From NCBI RefSeq assembly GCF_000416235.1, contig NZ_ATLO01000028.1, positions 1-64,000 of the forward strand: a DNA stretch of 64,000 nt, in the 5' to 3' direction. Below are positions 25,245 to 33,294 of the stretch, in pieces. The translations under genes were made by a program, and so were the position numbers. This stretch comes from Pseudomonas sp. CFII64. Its GTDB lineage: Bacteria > Pseudomonadota > Gammaproteobacteria > Pseudomonadales > Pseudomonadaceae. Below the pieces are notes generated by a model. The model was not told the DNA's origin. It was given only the letters and a program-made list of their open reading frames with translations, and searched no databases. The stretch's first letter is position 1. The number at the start of each line of letters is the position of its first letter.

Positions 25245-26567
25245 TCAGGCCCAGTGAGATTTAATTAATTGCGCAGTGTCACCGGCGTTTGCACAAGCAC
25301 CTCCCACTAACGCGGTACCCAGATAATCCCCCGCGAAATAAACTTTGCGCGGTTGAACAGCCTGCTCGCTACGAAATTTTTTAAGCGTTGCGATATAACC
25401 TGGATACGGTACTGGCAACATTGAAGGAATCCACTGATTGACCCAGCGTTGCACGACCGCTCCGGGTGCGGCTTTGCCGATATGCTGTTCCAGGCCCGGG
25501 AGCAACTGGCTGTTTTCCAGCCCACCCAGACGGGCGTTGGATTGTTCCGGGCCCGACTCACAGAAAATCTTGGGCGGATCTTCGGCACGGCCCGATCCCG
25601 GTACACACTCCATGATCGCCAGACCACAGGGGTGACCTTCCCCATAAAAATCCAGGGTCCTGCCAGGTGCATTTTCCAGCACGGCGTAATTGATATTCAG
25701 CGGGTTGTACCGCACGCCGCCCAGGAACTCGGTTACGTAAGGTTGCGGCCCCTTCAACAGATGCAGTGCTGCGTCTCCCTCTGTGGCACACACCACCAGG
25801 TCGGCATCAAGCTCCAAGGCTTCACCTGCGGCGCCATTGGCCAGCACGCGCACGCCGGTTGCCGTTTCTTCGATAGTCGAAACCCGCACACCGCTGCGTA
25901 CCTGTAACCGCTCGGCCAGCTTCTGAGCCAGATAGCCGATGCCCTGTTTGAAGGTAAATGCGTAGTGACCGGCCATGAAGGCCGTGGTCAACAGGAAGAA
26001 ACTGGGTGAAACGTCTTGGGTATTCCAGTTCCGCGCCCCGCGGAACAAGGGCTGAACCACATTGGAATCGAATTCCTCCAGCCCTTTCTCGCGCAAGTAT
26101 TCAGCCAGCGTCAAATGATCGAACTCACTGAGCGAAGCCACATCGTCCGGGTTGCCGGAACGCCGGGCCTTAACCAGATCCGGCACCAGCTTGCGCAAGC
26201 GCAGCAATGTACGCAGAGACATCGAGCCGCCAAAAAGCAGATCTTTGGAGGGACCGAAGGTGATCGGGTAGCGCTTGGTTGTCGATTCGCACTGGATACT
26301 TGCGTGGCCGAGCTTGACCATCTCGTCGGCAATACCCAGCTCGTCGATCAGTGTCATCACGCCACTGTAAAAGCTGTAGAGCATCCGCGCGCCGGCACGT
26401 ACTGGCACGCCATCGAGGACGATTTCACGACACCGGCCCCCCGGCGTATTGCCGGCGTCCAACACCTGGACATCGAACCCTGCCTTGGACAAATGCCAGG
26501 CCGATGTCAGACCTGCGATACCGCCGCCGACTACGATTACTTTCTTCGCGTTACTGGTGCTGGACAT
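25245..26567 (-). CDS. FAD-dependent amine oxidase family protein
   Basis: The 440-residue flavoprotein has the dinucleotide motif VVGGGIAGLTSAWHLSKAG, the GG-R motif TPGGRCRE, and a C-terminal FAD-binding segment YFAGDYLGTALVGGACANAG. This is the flavin monoamine oxidase/protoporphyrinogen oxidase fold. It probably oxidises an amine to an imine or aldehyde. The next gene is an aldehyde dehydrogenase, so tryptamine to indole-3-acetaldehyde to indole-3-acetate would be a consistent pair of steps. Amino-acid oxidation is an alternative. Confidence 0.82.
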   Translation of the reverse strand: MSSTSNAKKVIVVGGGIAGLTSAWHLSKAGFDVQVLDAGNTPGGRCREIVLDGVPVRAGARMLYSFYSGVMTLIDELGIADEMVKLGHASIQCESTTKRYPITFGPSKDLLFGGSMSLRTLLRLRKLVPDLVKARRSGNPDDVASLSEFDHLTLAEYLREKGLEEFDSNVVQPLFRGARNWNTQDVSPSFFLLTTAFMAGHYAFTFKQGIGYLAQKLAERLQVRSGVRVSTIEETATGVRVLANGAAGEALELDADLVVCATEGDAALHLLKGPQPYVTEFLGGVRYNPLNINYAVLENAPGRTLDFYGEGHPCGLAIMECVPGSGRAEDPPKIFCESGPEQSNARLGGLENSQLLPGLEQHIGKAAPGAVVQRWVNQWIPSMLPVPYPGYIATLKKFRSEQAVQPRKVYFAGDYLGTALVGGACANAGDTAQLIKSHWA

Positions 26568-26574
26568 GTACGGC

Positions 26575-27996
26575 TTACTCTTCTGCCAACGCAGTCAGTG
26601 GTTTGACTTCGCCGTGGTTACGAATCAATGCTTTCTTGCGCACGTAGCGCAGCATGGTGCCTGCACCATAACGTGAACCGCCGATGCCGGATTGGCCGAA
26701 CGCATTCTTTTCTGCGTCCAGGGTAATTGCCCGAGGCAGTTCAGTGTCGTTGATGCTGACACCGCCAGCATTCATCAGCGAAGCAATCTCGGTGCCCTTC
26801 TCGATGTCCTTGGCGAACACAGCGCCGCTGAGGCCGAATACGGTGTCATTGACCAGCTCAACACCTTCGGCTTCAGTGCTGAAGCGCATGACCGGAATCA
26901 CTGGACCGAAAGTTTCTTCGGTCATCAGCGCCATGCTGTGATCGACGTTCGCAACGACAGTGGCGCCCATCCAGGTGCCGCCATCGTGAGTGACTAATTC
27001 GCCGCCGGTGACAATACGGGCGCCTTTTGACACTGCATCGTTGAGCTGACTGGCAACGATCTGCGCCTGCTGTGGAAAGATGAACGGGCCAATGTCACCA
27101 CTGGAGACGCTTGGAAAGTTCAGCGTCAACGAATCGCACTTTTCCTGCAGCTTCTGCACCAGCTCATCGTGGACTTTGGCATCGACGTAGACACGCTCGA
27201 TGGCGTAGCAGACTTGCCCGGTGTTGTAGACCGCACTGCGCACGATGGAGGTCGCGGCGCGGTCGAGGTCAGCACCCTCAAGTACGATGGCAGCATCTTT
27301 GCCGCCCAGCTCTAGGAAGCAAGGAATCAGCTGACGGGCTGCTGCTTCAGCAATCTTGCGTCCGGTTGGAATCGAACCGGTAAAGACCACCAGATCAACG
27401 TTTTCGATCAGGGCCTGGCCTGTCTCGGCACCACCACGAACCACGGAAATCACACCGGCAAGTTCAGGCACCGACGCGATAGCCTCAACGAGCGGATCGA
27501 CAAAACGCGGGGTGACTTCGCTGGGCTTGATCACGACAGTGTTACCCGCCAACAAGGCGGGCAACGCATCGATGAACGACAGCACCATCGGGAAGTTCCA
27601 CGGGCTGATAACGCCGACGACGCCATAGGCAACGTACTGCTGGATGAAATCGACGTCTGCGACATTGCTCGAAGGGCCGCTGACTTCAGCGAGAATCTTC
27701 GGCGCGTTGGCTGCATGACCGTGAGTCATGTGGAACACCGCATCGACTTCTTCTGCAGAGATCTTCTTGCGGCCGGTGTCGATGGTCAGTGCTTCGCGAA
27801 TGCGGTCACCGAAAACCACCAGAGAGTCTGCAAACAGGTTCATCACCCGCACACGGTGCTCAAGGCTGCTGGCAGCCCAGGCTTTCTGGGCGGCGCGGCC
27901 TGTCTGCACGACCTGCTTAACCTGAGCGACGCTGGCCGCCTCGAACGAATAGTCGGACACACCGGTCCTTGGGTTGATTGCATTGAGATGTGTCAT
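26575..27996 (-). CDS. NAD(P)-dependent aldehyde dehydrogenase
   Basis: This is a 473-residue aldehyde dehydrogenase with SPWNFPMVLSFIDALPALLAG, the general-base glutamate in FLELGGKDAAIVLEG and the catalytic cysteine in NTGQVCYAIERVYVD. It lies 7 bases upstream of the amine oxidase gene and 47 bases downstream of the UbiX-like gene. It probably oxidises an aromatic acetaldehyde to the acid, here likely indole-3-acetaldehyde to indole-3-acetate. The substrate is inferred from the iac genes further along. Confidence 0.87.
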   Translation of the reverse strand: MTHLNAINPRTGVSDYSFEAASVAQVKQVVQTGRAAQKAWAASSLEHRVRVMNLFADSLVVFGDRIREALTIDTGRKKISAEEVDAVFHMTHGHAANAPKILAEVSGPSSNVADVDFIQQYVAYGVVGVISPWNFPMVLSFIDALPALLAGNTVVIKPSEVTPRFVDPLVEAIASVPELAGVISVVRGGAETGQALIENVDLVVFTGSIPTGRKIAEAAARQLIPCFLELGGKDAAIVLEGADLDRAATSIVRSAVYNTGQVCYAIERVYVDAKVHDELVQKLQEKCDSLTLNFPSVSSGDIGPFIFPQQAQIVASQLNDAVSKGARIVTGGELVTHDGGTWMGATVVANVDHSMALMTEETFGPVIPVMRFSTEAEGVELVNDTVFGLSGAVFAKDIEKGTEIASLMNAGGVSINDTELPRAITLDAEKNAFGQSGIGGSRYGAGTMLRYVRKKALIRNHGEVKPLTALAEE

Positions 27997-28043
27997 TCAG
28001 CTTGCTTCCTTAAAAAAGTCTGGGAAAAGGTGTAGTCAGGGAT

Positions 28044-28616
28044 TCAAGGTTGGTCACGCCAGCGATGCGCCAGCGTGTTATCGATGTCGAGTAGGTCCAG
28101 TACACGACCGACACTGTGGTCAATGATGTCGTCGAGGCTGGTGGGTCGGATGTAAAACGCAGGAACCGGCGGCGCGATGATTGCGCCGATCTCGGAAAGC
28201 GTGGTCAAGGTACGCAAATGTCCGGTATGCAAAGGGGTTTCGCGGACCATCATGATTAGTCTGCGCCGCTCCTTGAGCGTCACATCTGCAGCACGGGCCA
28301 ACAAGGTCGAGGTGGTCCCCGTCGCAACCTCTGCAGCACTGCGGATCGAACAGGGGGCGATCACCATTCCCAGGGCGCGAAATGATCCGCTGGCAATCGA
28401 CGCACCGATATCGCCGGTCGGGTAGATCTTGGTGGCGACTTCACGAATGCGCAGCAGGCCGTCATCGGTCTCTTCAGCAAGCGTGCGTTTGCCGGCATCA
28501 GAGATCACCACATGGGACTCATAACCCAGGGCATGCAGCGCTTCGACCATGCGCACGCCGTAAATGGCACCGGATGCCCCGCTGATACCCACGATTACAC
28601 GACGACTGGCATTCAT
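28044..28616 (-). CDS. UbiX-like flavin prenyltransferase
   Basis: The 190-residue protein has the UbiX hallmarks: IVGISGASGAIYGVRM for FMN binding, IASGSFRALGMVIAPCS, and the ERRRLIMMVRETPLH basic motif. UbiX joins dimethylallyl phosphate to FMN to make the prenylated flavin that UbiD enzymes need. It overlaps the UbiD-like gene by 4 bases (ATGA), so the two are coupled. This is likely a pathway-dedicated copy, separate from the ubiquinone-synthesis ubiX. Confidence 0.88.
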   Translation of the reverse strand: MNASRRVIVGISGASGAIYGVRMVEALHALGYESHVVISDAGKRTLAEETDDGLLRIREVATKIYPTGDIGASIASGSFRALGMVIAPCSIRSAAEVATGTTSTLLARAADVTLKERRRLIMMVRETPLHTGHLRTLTTLSEIGAIIAPPVPAFYIRPTSLDDIIDHSVGRVLDLLDIDNTLAHRWRDQP

Positions 28617-29923
28617 ACGATGTACGCCGCCAGGTCGATGTCATCCACGCCCGGTACGGACTTCCTGGCGAACTCGTCTTCACGGCCCCAGGGCAAGGTG
28701 GCGTCGATGGCCAGACGTCCCCAGTGATCCTTCTTGTCATCGCGATAGAAACCCGGGATGTCGTTCAGAATCATTGCGCGCGTATCAGCGCGGCCACGAG
28801 TCATATAGGCCCACATGACGTCTTCGAGGTTATAGATATCAACGTCCTCGTCGACCACGAACACCACTTTGTTGTAATCAAGGTATGACCCCAGCGCCGC
28901 CAGCAGCACGTGTTTGCCATGGCCGTCGTAGGACTTCTTGATTTTCACGATGGTGATCATCACGTTGGGACGGCAGCAAACATCCAGCACGCCCGGAACT
29001 GTGTTCTTGAGGTGACGATAGATGCGCGCCGCCGTGGTGGCCTCCAAAGGCCTCAGGTCTTCCGGCGAGCCACACACCAGACCATGGAACACGGCACCAG
29101 GTCGGTAGGTAACGGCGGTCACTTCGAAGACGTGGTTCAGGCCGGCTTCGACATAGTTGCCCATGAACTCGCCAAAGGGACCTTCTTCACGACGAACGTT
29201 GGGCAGAAAACGTCCTTCGACCACGATGTCGGCTTCTTCCGGCACCTCAAGGTCGATGGTGCGGCATCGGCGCATCGGTAGCGGTCGTCCGGCGATCCGG
29301 CCGGCCAGATCGAGCTCGCTTTCCTCGATTGGCAAAGACGCACAGGCAGCCAGAAAGACAGCCGGTGGCGCACTGAGAATCAGTGCTGCTTCGAGAGCCT
29401 CGCCACGTCCTTCCGCGGCACGCTGATAACGAGCCAGGTCATGGGAAGAACCCAATCGTACCCTTAGCTCCTTATCATCAACATACATCGAGCGATGGAA
29501 CGACAGATTGGCAACGCCACTGTCGGGGTCCTTGGCCAGGTAAATAGCCGAAGTGAAATACGGACCGGCATCACGCGCATGATAGGTAATGAGTGGAAGG
29601 TCACTCAGAACCCCTTCTTCATGCTCGACGAATTCCGGGATCGGTTGCGCCGGGTTGCTGGCGCCCTGCTCGGTCAATGCGAGCCAACGCTCAACGAAGG
29701 TCTGAGCTTGCGCACCAACCATTTCGCACAAACGTTCGTGGCTACCGAACACATTGGCCAGCACTGGGAAATCGCTGCCGCGCACATTGTTAAACAATAG
29801 AGCGTGCTCATTAACCCGCTGAGAAGCCACAATAACTGCCGCCAACTCATGTTGAGGATCGACTTCACGATCAACTACTGACAAACAATTATTTTCTTTA
29901 AGCGTCTCTAGATATGTCTTCAT
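28613..29923 (-). CDS. UbiD-family prenyl-FMN decarboxylase
   Basis: The protein of about 436 residues is a UbiD-family (de)carboxylase with the active-site stretch EEGPFGEFMGNY (two conserved glutamates), the LRVRLGSSHDLARY segment, and the C-terminal VDEDVDIYNLEDVMWAY and DIPGFYRDDKKDHWGRLAIDAT motifs. UbiD enzymes decarboxylate aromatic or alpha,beta-unsaturated acids. Start ATG 29923 has AGGTGA 5 bases upstream; a GTG three codons earlier is also open. Possible substrates include indole acrylate, an indole or hydroxybenzoate carboxylate, or an enol form of indole pyruvate; none is proven. Confidence 0.87.
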   Translation of the reverse strand: MKTYLETLKENNCLSVVDREVDPQHELAAVIVASQRVNEHALLFNNVRGSDFPVLANVFGSHERLCEMVGAQAQTFVERWLALTEQGASNPAQPIPEFVEHEEGVLSDLPLITYHARDAGPYFTSAIYLAKDPDSGVANLSFHRSMYVDDKELRVRLGSSHDLARYQRAAEGRGEALEAALILSAPPAVFLAACASLPIEESELDLAGRIAGRPLPMRRCRTIDLEVPEEADIVVEGRFLPNVRREEGPFGEFMGNYVEAGLNHVFEVTAVTYRPGAVFHGLVCGSPEDLRPLEATTAARIYRHLKNTVPGVLDVCCRPNVMITIVKIKKSYDGHGKHVLLAALGSYLDYNKVVFVVDEDVDIYNLEDVMWAYMTRGRADTRAMILNDIPGFYRDDKKDHWGRLAIDATLPWGREDEFARKSVPGVDDIDLAAYIV

Positions 29924-29989
29924 ACTGCTCACCTAACTGTGATAACCAGAAGGCTACCACAGCCATTTCTACACAAAGGACAGTGGCGC

Positions 29990-30065
29990 CGGATAGTGCT
30001 AATTTGAAAAAAAATTAAACCGATTACGCAAATCATCGACCATCCAACATGGCCACTATCCAGCC
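29990..30065. promoter_or_regulatory. Spaced inverted repeat upstream of the UbiD-like gene
   Basis: GGATAGTG (29991-29998) and CACTATCC (30054-30061) face each other across a 55-base AT-rich stretch between the porin and the UbiD-like gene. A related GCCACTATCAGG occurs at 31846-31857, just before the NSS transporter. The three could be half-sites of a shared regulator such as the AraC protein. This is a pattern-based guess. Confidence 0.35.
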
Positions 30066-30074
30066 TGACAATTA

Positions 30075-31346
30075 TTAAAATATATTGATCGGGTAATCGG
30101 CAAACACTCGCACTTCATTCATATCGGGACTGTAATAACCGTTGACCGCATCATCTGCACGGTATATCGAAGAGCGCAAACGAAGCGCCAGATTTTTTGC
30201 TGGACCGCTCTGGACCGTGTACGAAACCTGATTATAGAACTCTCGCTCACGCCCTCCGGTTGCATTGGTCGTGGTGATATTATCACCCCGTACGAAGGCC
30301 GTTTTATAAACCAGCCCAGGCATGCCCAAACCGACGAAGTCATATTGATAGCTGAGTTGCCAGGAGCGCTCGTCTTCGAGGTTGAAGTCGGAGAAATATG
30401 AGTTGGCCATGTAGATGGTGCCACCATCACCAATGCTGTAGTCGTACCCACGGCTACCGGTGTTCTTCTGGTACGAAACCGAGACCGAGTGGCCCCCCAG
30501 GTTGTAAGTGGTTGCCATGCTCCAGATGTTGTTTTTCTGCGAACCGTCTTTGGTGTACTCGCCGTCATAGCGGGTGTCGTACATGTTGAAATCGAAGACA
30601 ACCGACTGTGTTTTATCCAGCGCATAGACGTAATTGACGTTGACGTATTTCTTCCGTGCCACATCCTCAATATCGGAGAAATACAGCGCCGTGGTCAGGT
30701 TTGGGGTGAAATTATAGGTGCCGCCAGCAAAGCTGATACTTTTTAGCCGTACGCTATCGCGACCACTTGCATTCTTGCCGGAGTCGCGCGTAAAACGACC
30801 GAAATCAAGGTGTAAGTCCTTGATTTCGTCGCTTTTTACCGACGTCCCTGTGAAGGTCTCCGGCAGCAGACGCGTAGGGTCGTAATGCACCACAGGTAGC
30901 GCAGGAAGCTGATCACCGTAGGTCAAAACGGTATTTGACACCCGGAACTTGATGGCCGCGCCGGCTTTCGCGATATCGGACTCAGAACCATCGTTGGTAC
31001 CCGTTTCAGGGTCATATCCCTTCACTGGAAAGAACGCGATGCCACTGTTATTCCGGCCTCGACCGGTGTCCAGTTTCAATGCATATTGGCCTAGCACGTC
31101 AAGGCCTACACCTACTTGCCCCTGGGTAAAACCCGACTGGAACTTGCCCACGAACGACTGTCCCCATTCCGCCTTATCGTGCGCGCCGCCTTTACGATCC
31201 CGGCCAAAGTAGGCGTTTCGAGCAAACACGCTGAGCGAGCTGTCCTCCACGAACCCTTTGGCTTCTGACTGGTCAGCTTGTGCACCTGCAGGAACAGCAC
31301 AAGCAACGGCCAGGGAGAGTAAATAGTGTCTGCGGTCTATCTTCAT
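30075..31346 (-). CDS. OprD-family outer-membrane porin
   Basis: Starting at MKIDRRHYLL gives a 423-residue protein with a signal peptide (SLAVACAVPAGAQA) and the OprD-family start SLSVFARNAYFGRDRKG. It has many alternating beta strands and ends EVRVFADYPINIF, with a terminal Phe as usual for outer-membrane barrels. OprD-type channels take up amino acids and aromatic acids. It is the first gene of the leftward cluster, divergent from the NSS transporter, and probably provides outer-membrane entry for the same substrate. Confidence 0.87.
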   Translation of the reverse strand: MKIDRRHYLLSLAVACAVPAGAQADQSEAKGFVEDSSLSVFARNAYFGRDRKGGAHDKAEWGQSFVGKFQSGFTQGQVGVGLDVLGQYALKLDTGRGRNNSGIAFFPVKGYDPETGTNDGSESDIAKAGAAIKFRVSNTVLTYGDQLPALPVVHYDPTRLLPETFTGTSVKSDEIKDLHLDFGRFTRDSGKNASGRDSVRLKSISFAGGTYNFTPNLTTALYFSDIEDVARKKYVNVNYVYALDKTQSVVFDFNMYDTRYDGEYTKDGSQKNNIWSMATTYNLGGHSVSVSYQKNTGSRGYDYSIGDGGTIYMANSYFSDFNLEDERSWQLSYQYDFVGLGMPGLVYKTAFVRGDNITTTNATGGREREFYNQVSYTVQSGPAKNLALRLRSSIYRADDAVNGYYSPDMNEVRVFADYPINIF

Positions 31347-31895
31347 GTGTTGCATCCCCATCAAATAAGAAAAATACGGCAGAGATCGAAAATAGCTATC
31401 ACGCTCGGACAGATAACATGACATTAAATTTATAAAAACCTGACTCGCTCTTCGGCGACTCTCACCACTCAAGTTGCGGCGAGTTCAGACTAAGGGATTT
31501 TTTGCGATTAGACAGCCGTCTGAGTTTCGTAATCTGCAAAATTACTTTTCAAATAGGTAATTTCGTAGGCAAGGCCTTGCGGCTGCACCTCGGCATAACA
31601 CATAAAAGAAGGGGGGCGAGAGGTAGATGGAATGAGTTTCGCAATACAAACAACAGTTTAGACTTCAAACCCTGAATCACAGTCGATATAACTTTAAAAA
31701 AGCACAATGAAGGTGCATAACTCTAGCTGACGCCCCAACATATAGCAATATGAGGGGGCGATAAACGTCAGCGACAGTATAGTTATGCCCGTCGACATCT
31801 GACCGGGCGTAAAGAACCTTAATAACTATGCCAACGGAATGCCTCGCCACTATCAGGCGGGTCACACGCAATCGACAACGCAGAGCGAAAATGAC
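31347..31895. promoter_or_regulatory. Divergent promoter region between porin and NSS transporter
   Basis: These 549 AT-rich bases hold no convincing gene. Visible elements are an inverted repeat AAATTAC-N11-GTAATTT (31539-31563), a 12-bp palindrome GCAAGGCCTTGC (31569-31580), a large imperfect hairpin (31726-31772), and GCCCG/CGGGC arms (31787-31808). The region must carry promoters for both the leftward catabolic cluster and the rightward transporter/AraC operon, so it is the likely control point of the system. Confidence 0.6.
31726..31772. other. Large imperfect hairpin upstream of the NSS transporter
   Basis: GCTGACG/CGTCAGC forms the outer arm and CGCCCC/GGGGCG the inner arm, with an ATAAA bulge and ATAT/ATAT near the tip. 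In RNA it would fold as a long hairpin about 125 bases before the transporter start. It could be a leader structure, a terminator for short transcripts, or an operator. Confidence 0.45.
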
Positions 31896-33260
31896 ATGAA
31901 GCAAGAAGTAAATATCTGGACCTCGCGGTTCGCTTTTCTGATTTCGGCGGCGGCCGCATCCATCGGGCTAGGCAGCCTTTGGCGGTTTCCCTACGTAGCA
32001 GGTACCAACGGTGGCGGCGCATTTGTACTGCTCTATATCCTGTTCATCGCACTGCTCTGCGCGCCGATCATCATTGCAGAGATGGTGATCGGCAAAAAAG
32101 GCGGCGGCAGTACGGTAGCCAGCCTGAAAAATCTGGTGGCTAGTGAAAATGCAAATGGCAAATGGAGGGCGATCGGGTGGATAAGCCTTCTGATTCCTTT
32201 CTTTGGCTTGAGCATGTACAGCGTCATTGCTGGCTGGTGCGTCGAGTACGCACGGCTTTCTATTTTCCAGGGTTTTGATGGTGTCGATGCTGAAAGTTCC
32301 AAAGCTATTTTCACCAATTTGGTATCTACGCCCGCCCATCAATTATTGGTCCAGTCCTTGTTCATCGTCGCCGTGGCGTGGGTGGTAGGCAAAGGACTTC
32401 ACGCTGGTATTGAACGCATTTCGCGTATCAAAATGACCGCGCTGTTCATTGTGCTGCTGGGAATCGTCGCCTACAACGCGCTCTCGGTCGGGCTGATGCC
32501 GAGCATCGAGTTCATGTTCAAACCGGACTTTTCAAAAATGACCAGTGTGGGCGTGCTTGCTGCCTTTGGTCAGGCACTTTTCTCGACGGGGATAGGCGTT
32601 GGCGTACTGATGACTTACAGCGCCTATCTGCCAAAGGGCATCTCGCTGCCACAGTCAGGCATTCTGTTGTCCATCGCGGTTGTTGCAGTTGCGCTGCTTG
32701 CTGGACTTGCGATCTTCCCGACAGTGCTGCACTTCGGCCTGGCGCCAGCTGAAGGCCCAAACCTGATTTTTGTCACTATGCCTATTGCTTTTGCGCAAAT
32801 GCCTGGCGGCCATTTCATCGCTATCGTGTTCTTCTGTCTGTTTGCCTTGGCGGCGTTCACCAGTGCTGTTGGTTTGCTGGAACCAGTGGTTGCCTGGGTT
32901 ATGGAACGCACACAGTGGAGCCGACGCCGCGCGGCTTTCAGAGCAGCCTTGGCAGTATGGCTGGTCAGCCTGCCTTCTCTGCTGTCATTCAACGTACTTA
33001 AGGATGTATTCCCACTGAACTTCATTCCGTTCCTCAAGGGCAAGACTGTTTTCGATATCCTCGACTTTGGCATCGCAAACGTCATGTTGCCGTTGAACGG
33101 CTTGTTAATCGCGCTGTTTGCTGGCTGGGTCATCAACAAAGCCAGCACCAGAGCCGAATTCAGCTCTACCAGTCGCATCTACCCACTGTGGCGATTCGCG
33201 CTATGCTACGCCTCACCACTGGCCATCGCGGGCTTGATGTGGTCGCTTATCCGCTCATGA
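31896..33260 (+). CDS. Sodium-dependent NSS/SNF-family transporter (amino acid or indole-amine type)
   Basis: This is a 454-residue membrane protein with about 12 helices. Helix 1 carries the NSS signature GLGSLWRFPYVAGTNGGGAF, which lines the sodium and substrate sites in LeuT. Bacterial members move amino acids including tryptophan (TnaT) and tyrosine. I start at MKQEVNIWTS because the signature then lies at the usual distance; an upstream in-frame start 19 codons earlier is unlikely. It is divergent from the porin and is followed by an AraC regulator, which suggests inner-membrane uptake for the catabolic cluster. Confidence 0.87.
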   Translation: MKQEVNIWTSRFAFLISAAAASIGLGSLWRFPYVAGTNGGGAFVLLYILFIALLCAPIIIAEMVIGKKGGGSTVASLKNLVASENANGKWRAIGWISLLIPFFGLSMYSVIAGWCVEYARLSIFQGFDGVDAESSKAIFTNLVSTPAHQLLVQSLFIVAVAWVVGKGLHAGIERISRIKMTALFIVLLGIVAYNALSVGLMPSIEFMFKPDFSKMTSVGVLAAFGQALFSTGIGVGVLMTYSAYLPKGISLPQSGILLSIAVVAVALLAGLAIFPTVLHFGLAPAEGPNLIFVTMPIAFAQMPGGHFIAIVFFCLFALAAFTSAVGLLEPVVAWVMERTQWSRRRAAFRAALAVWLVSLPSLLSFNVLKDVFPLNFIPFLKGKTVFDILDFGIANVMLPLNGLLIALFAGWVINKASTRAEFSSTSRIYPLWRFALCYASPLAIAGLMWSLIRS

Positions 33261-33294
33261 TGACAACGGTTCACTGATGAGGAGCCCCGGAAAT

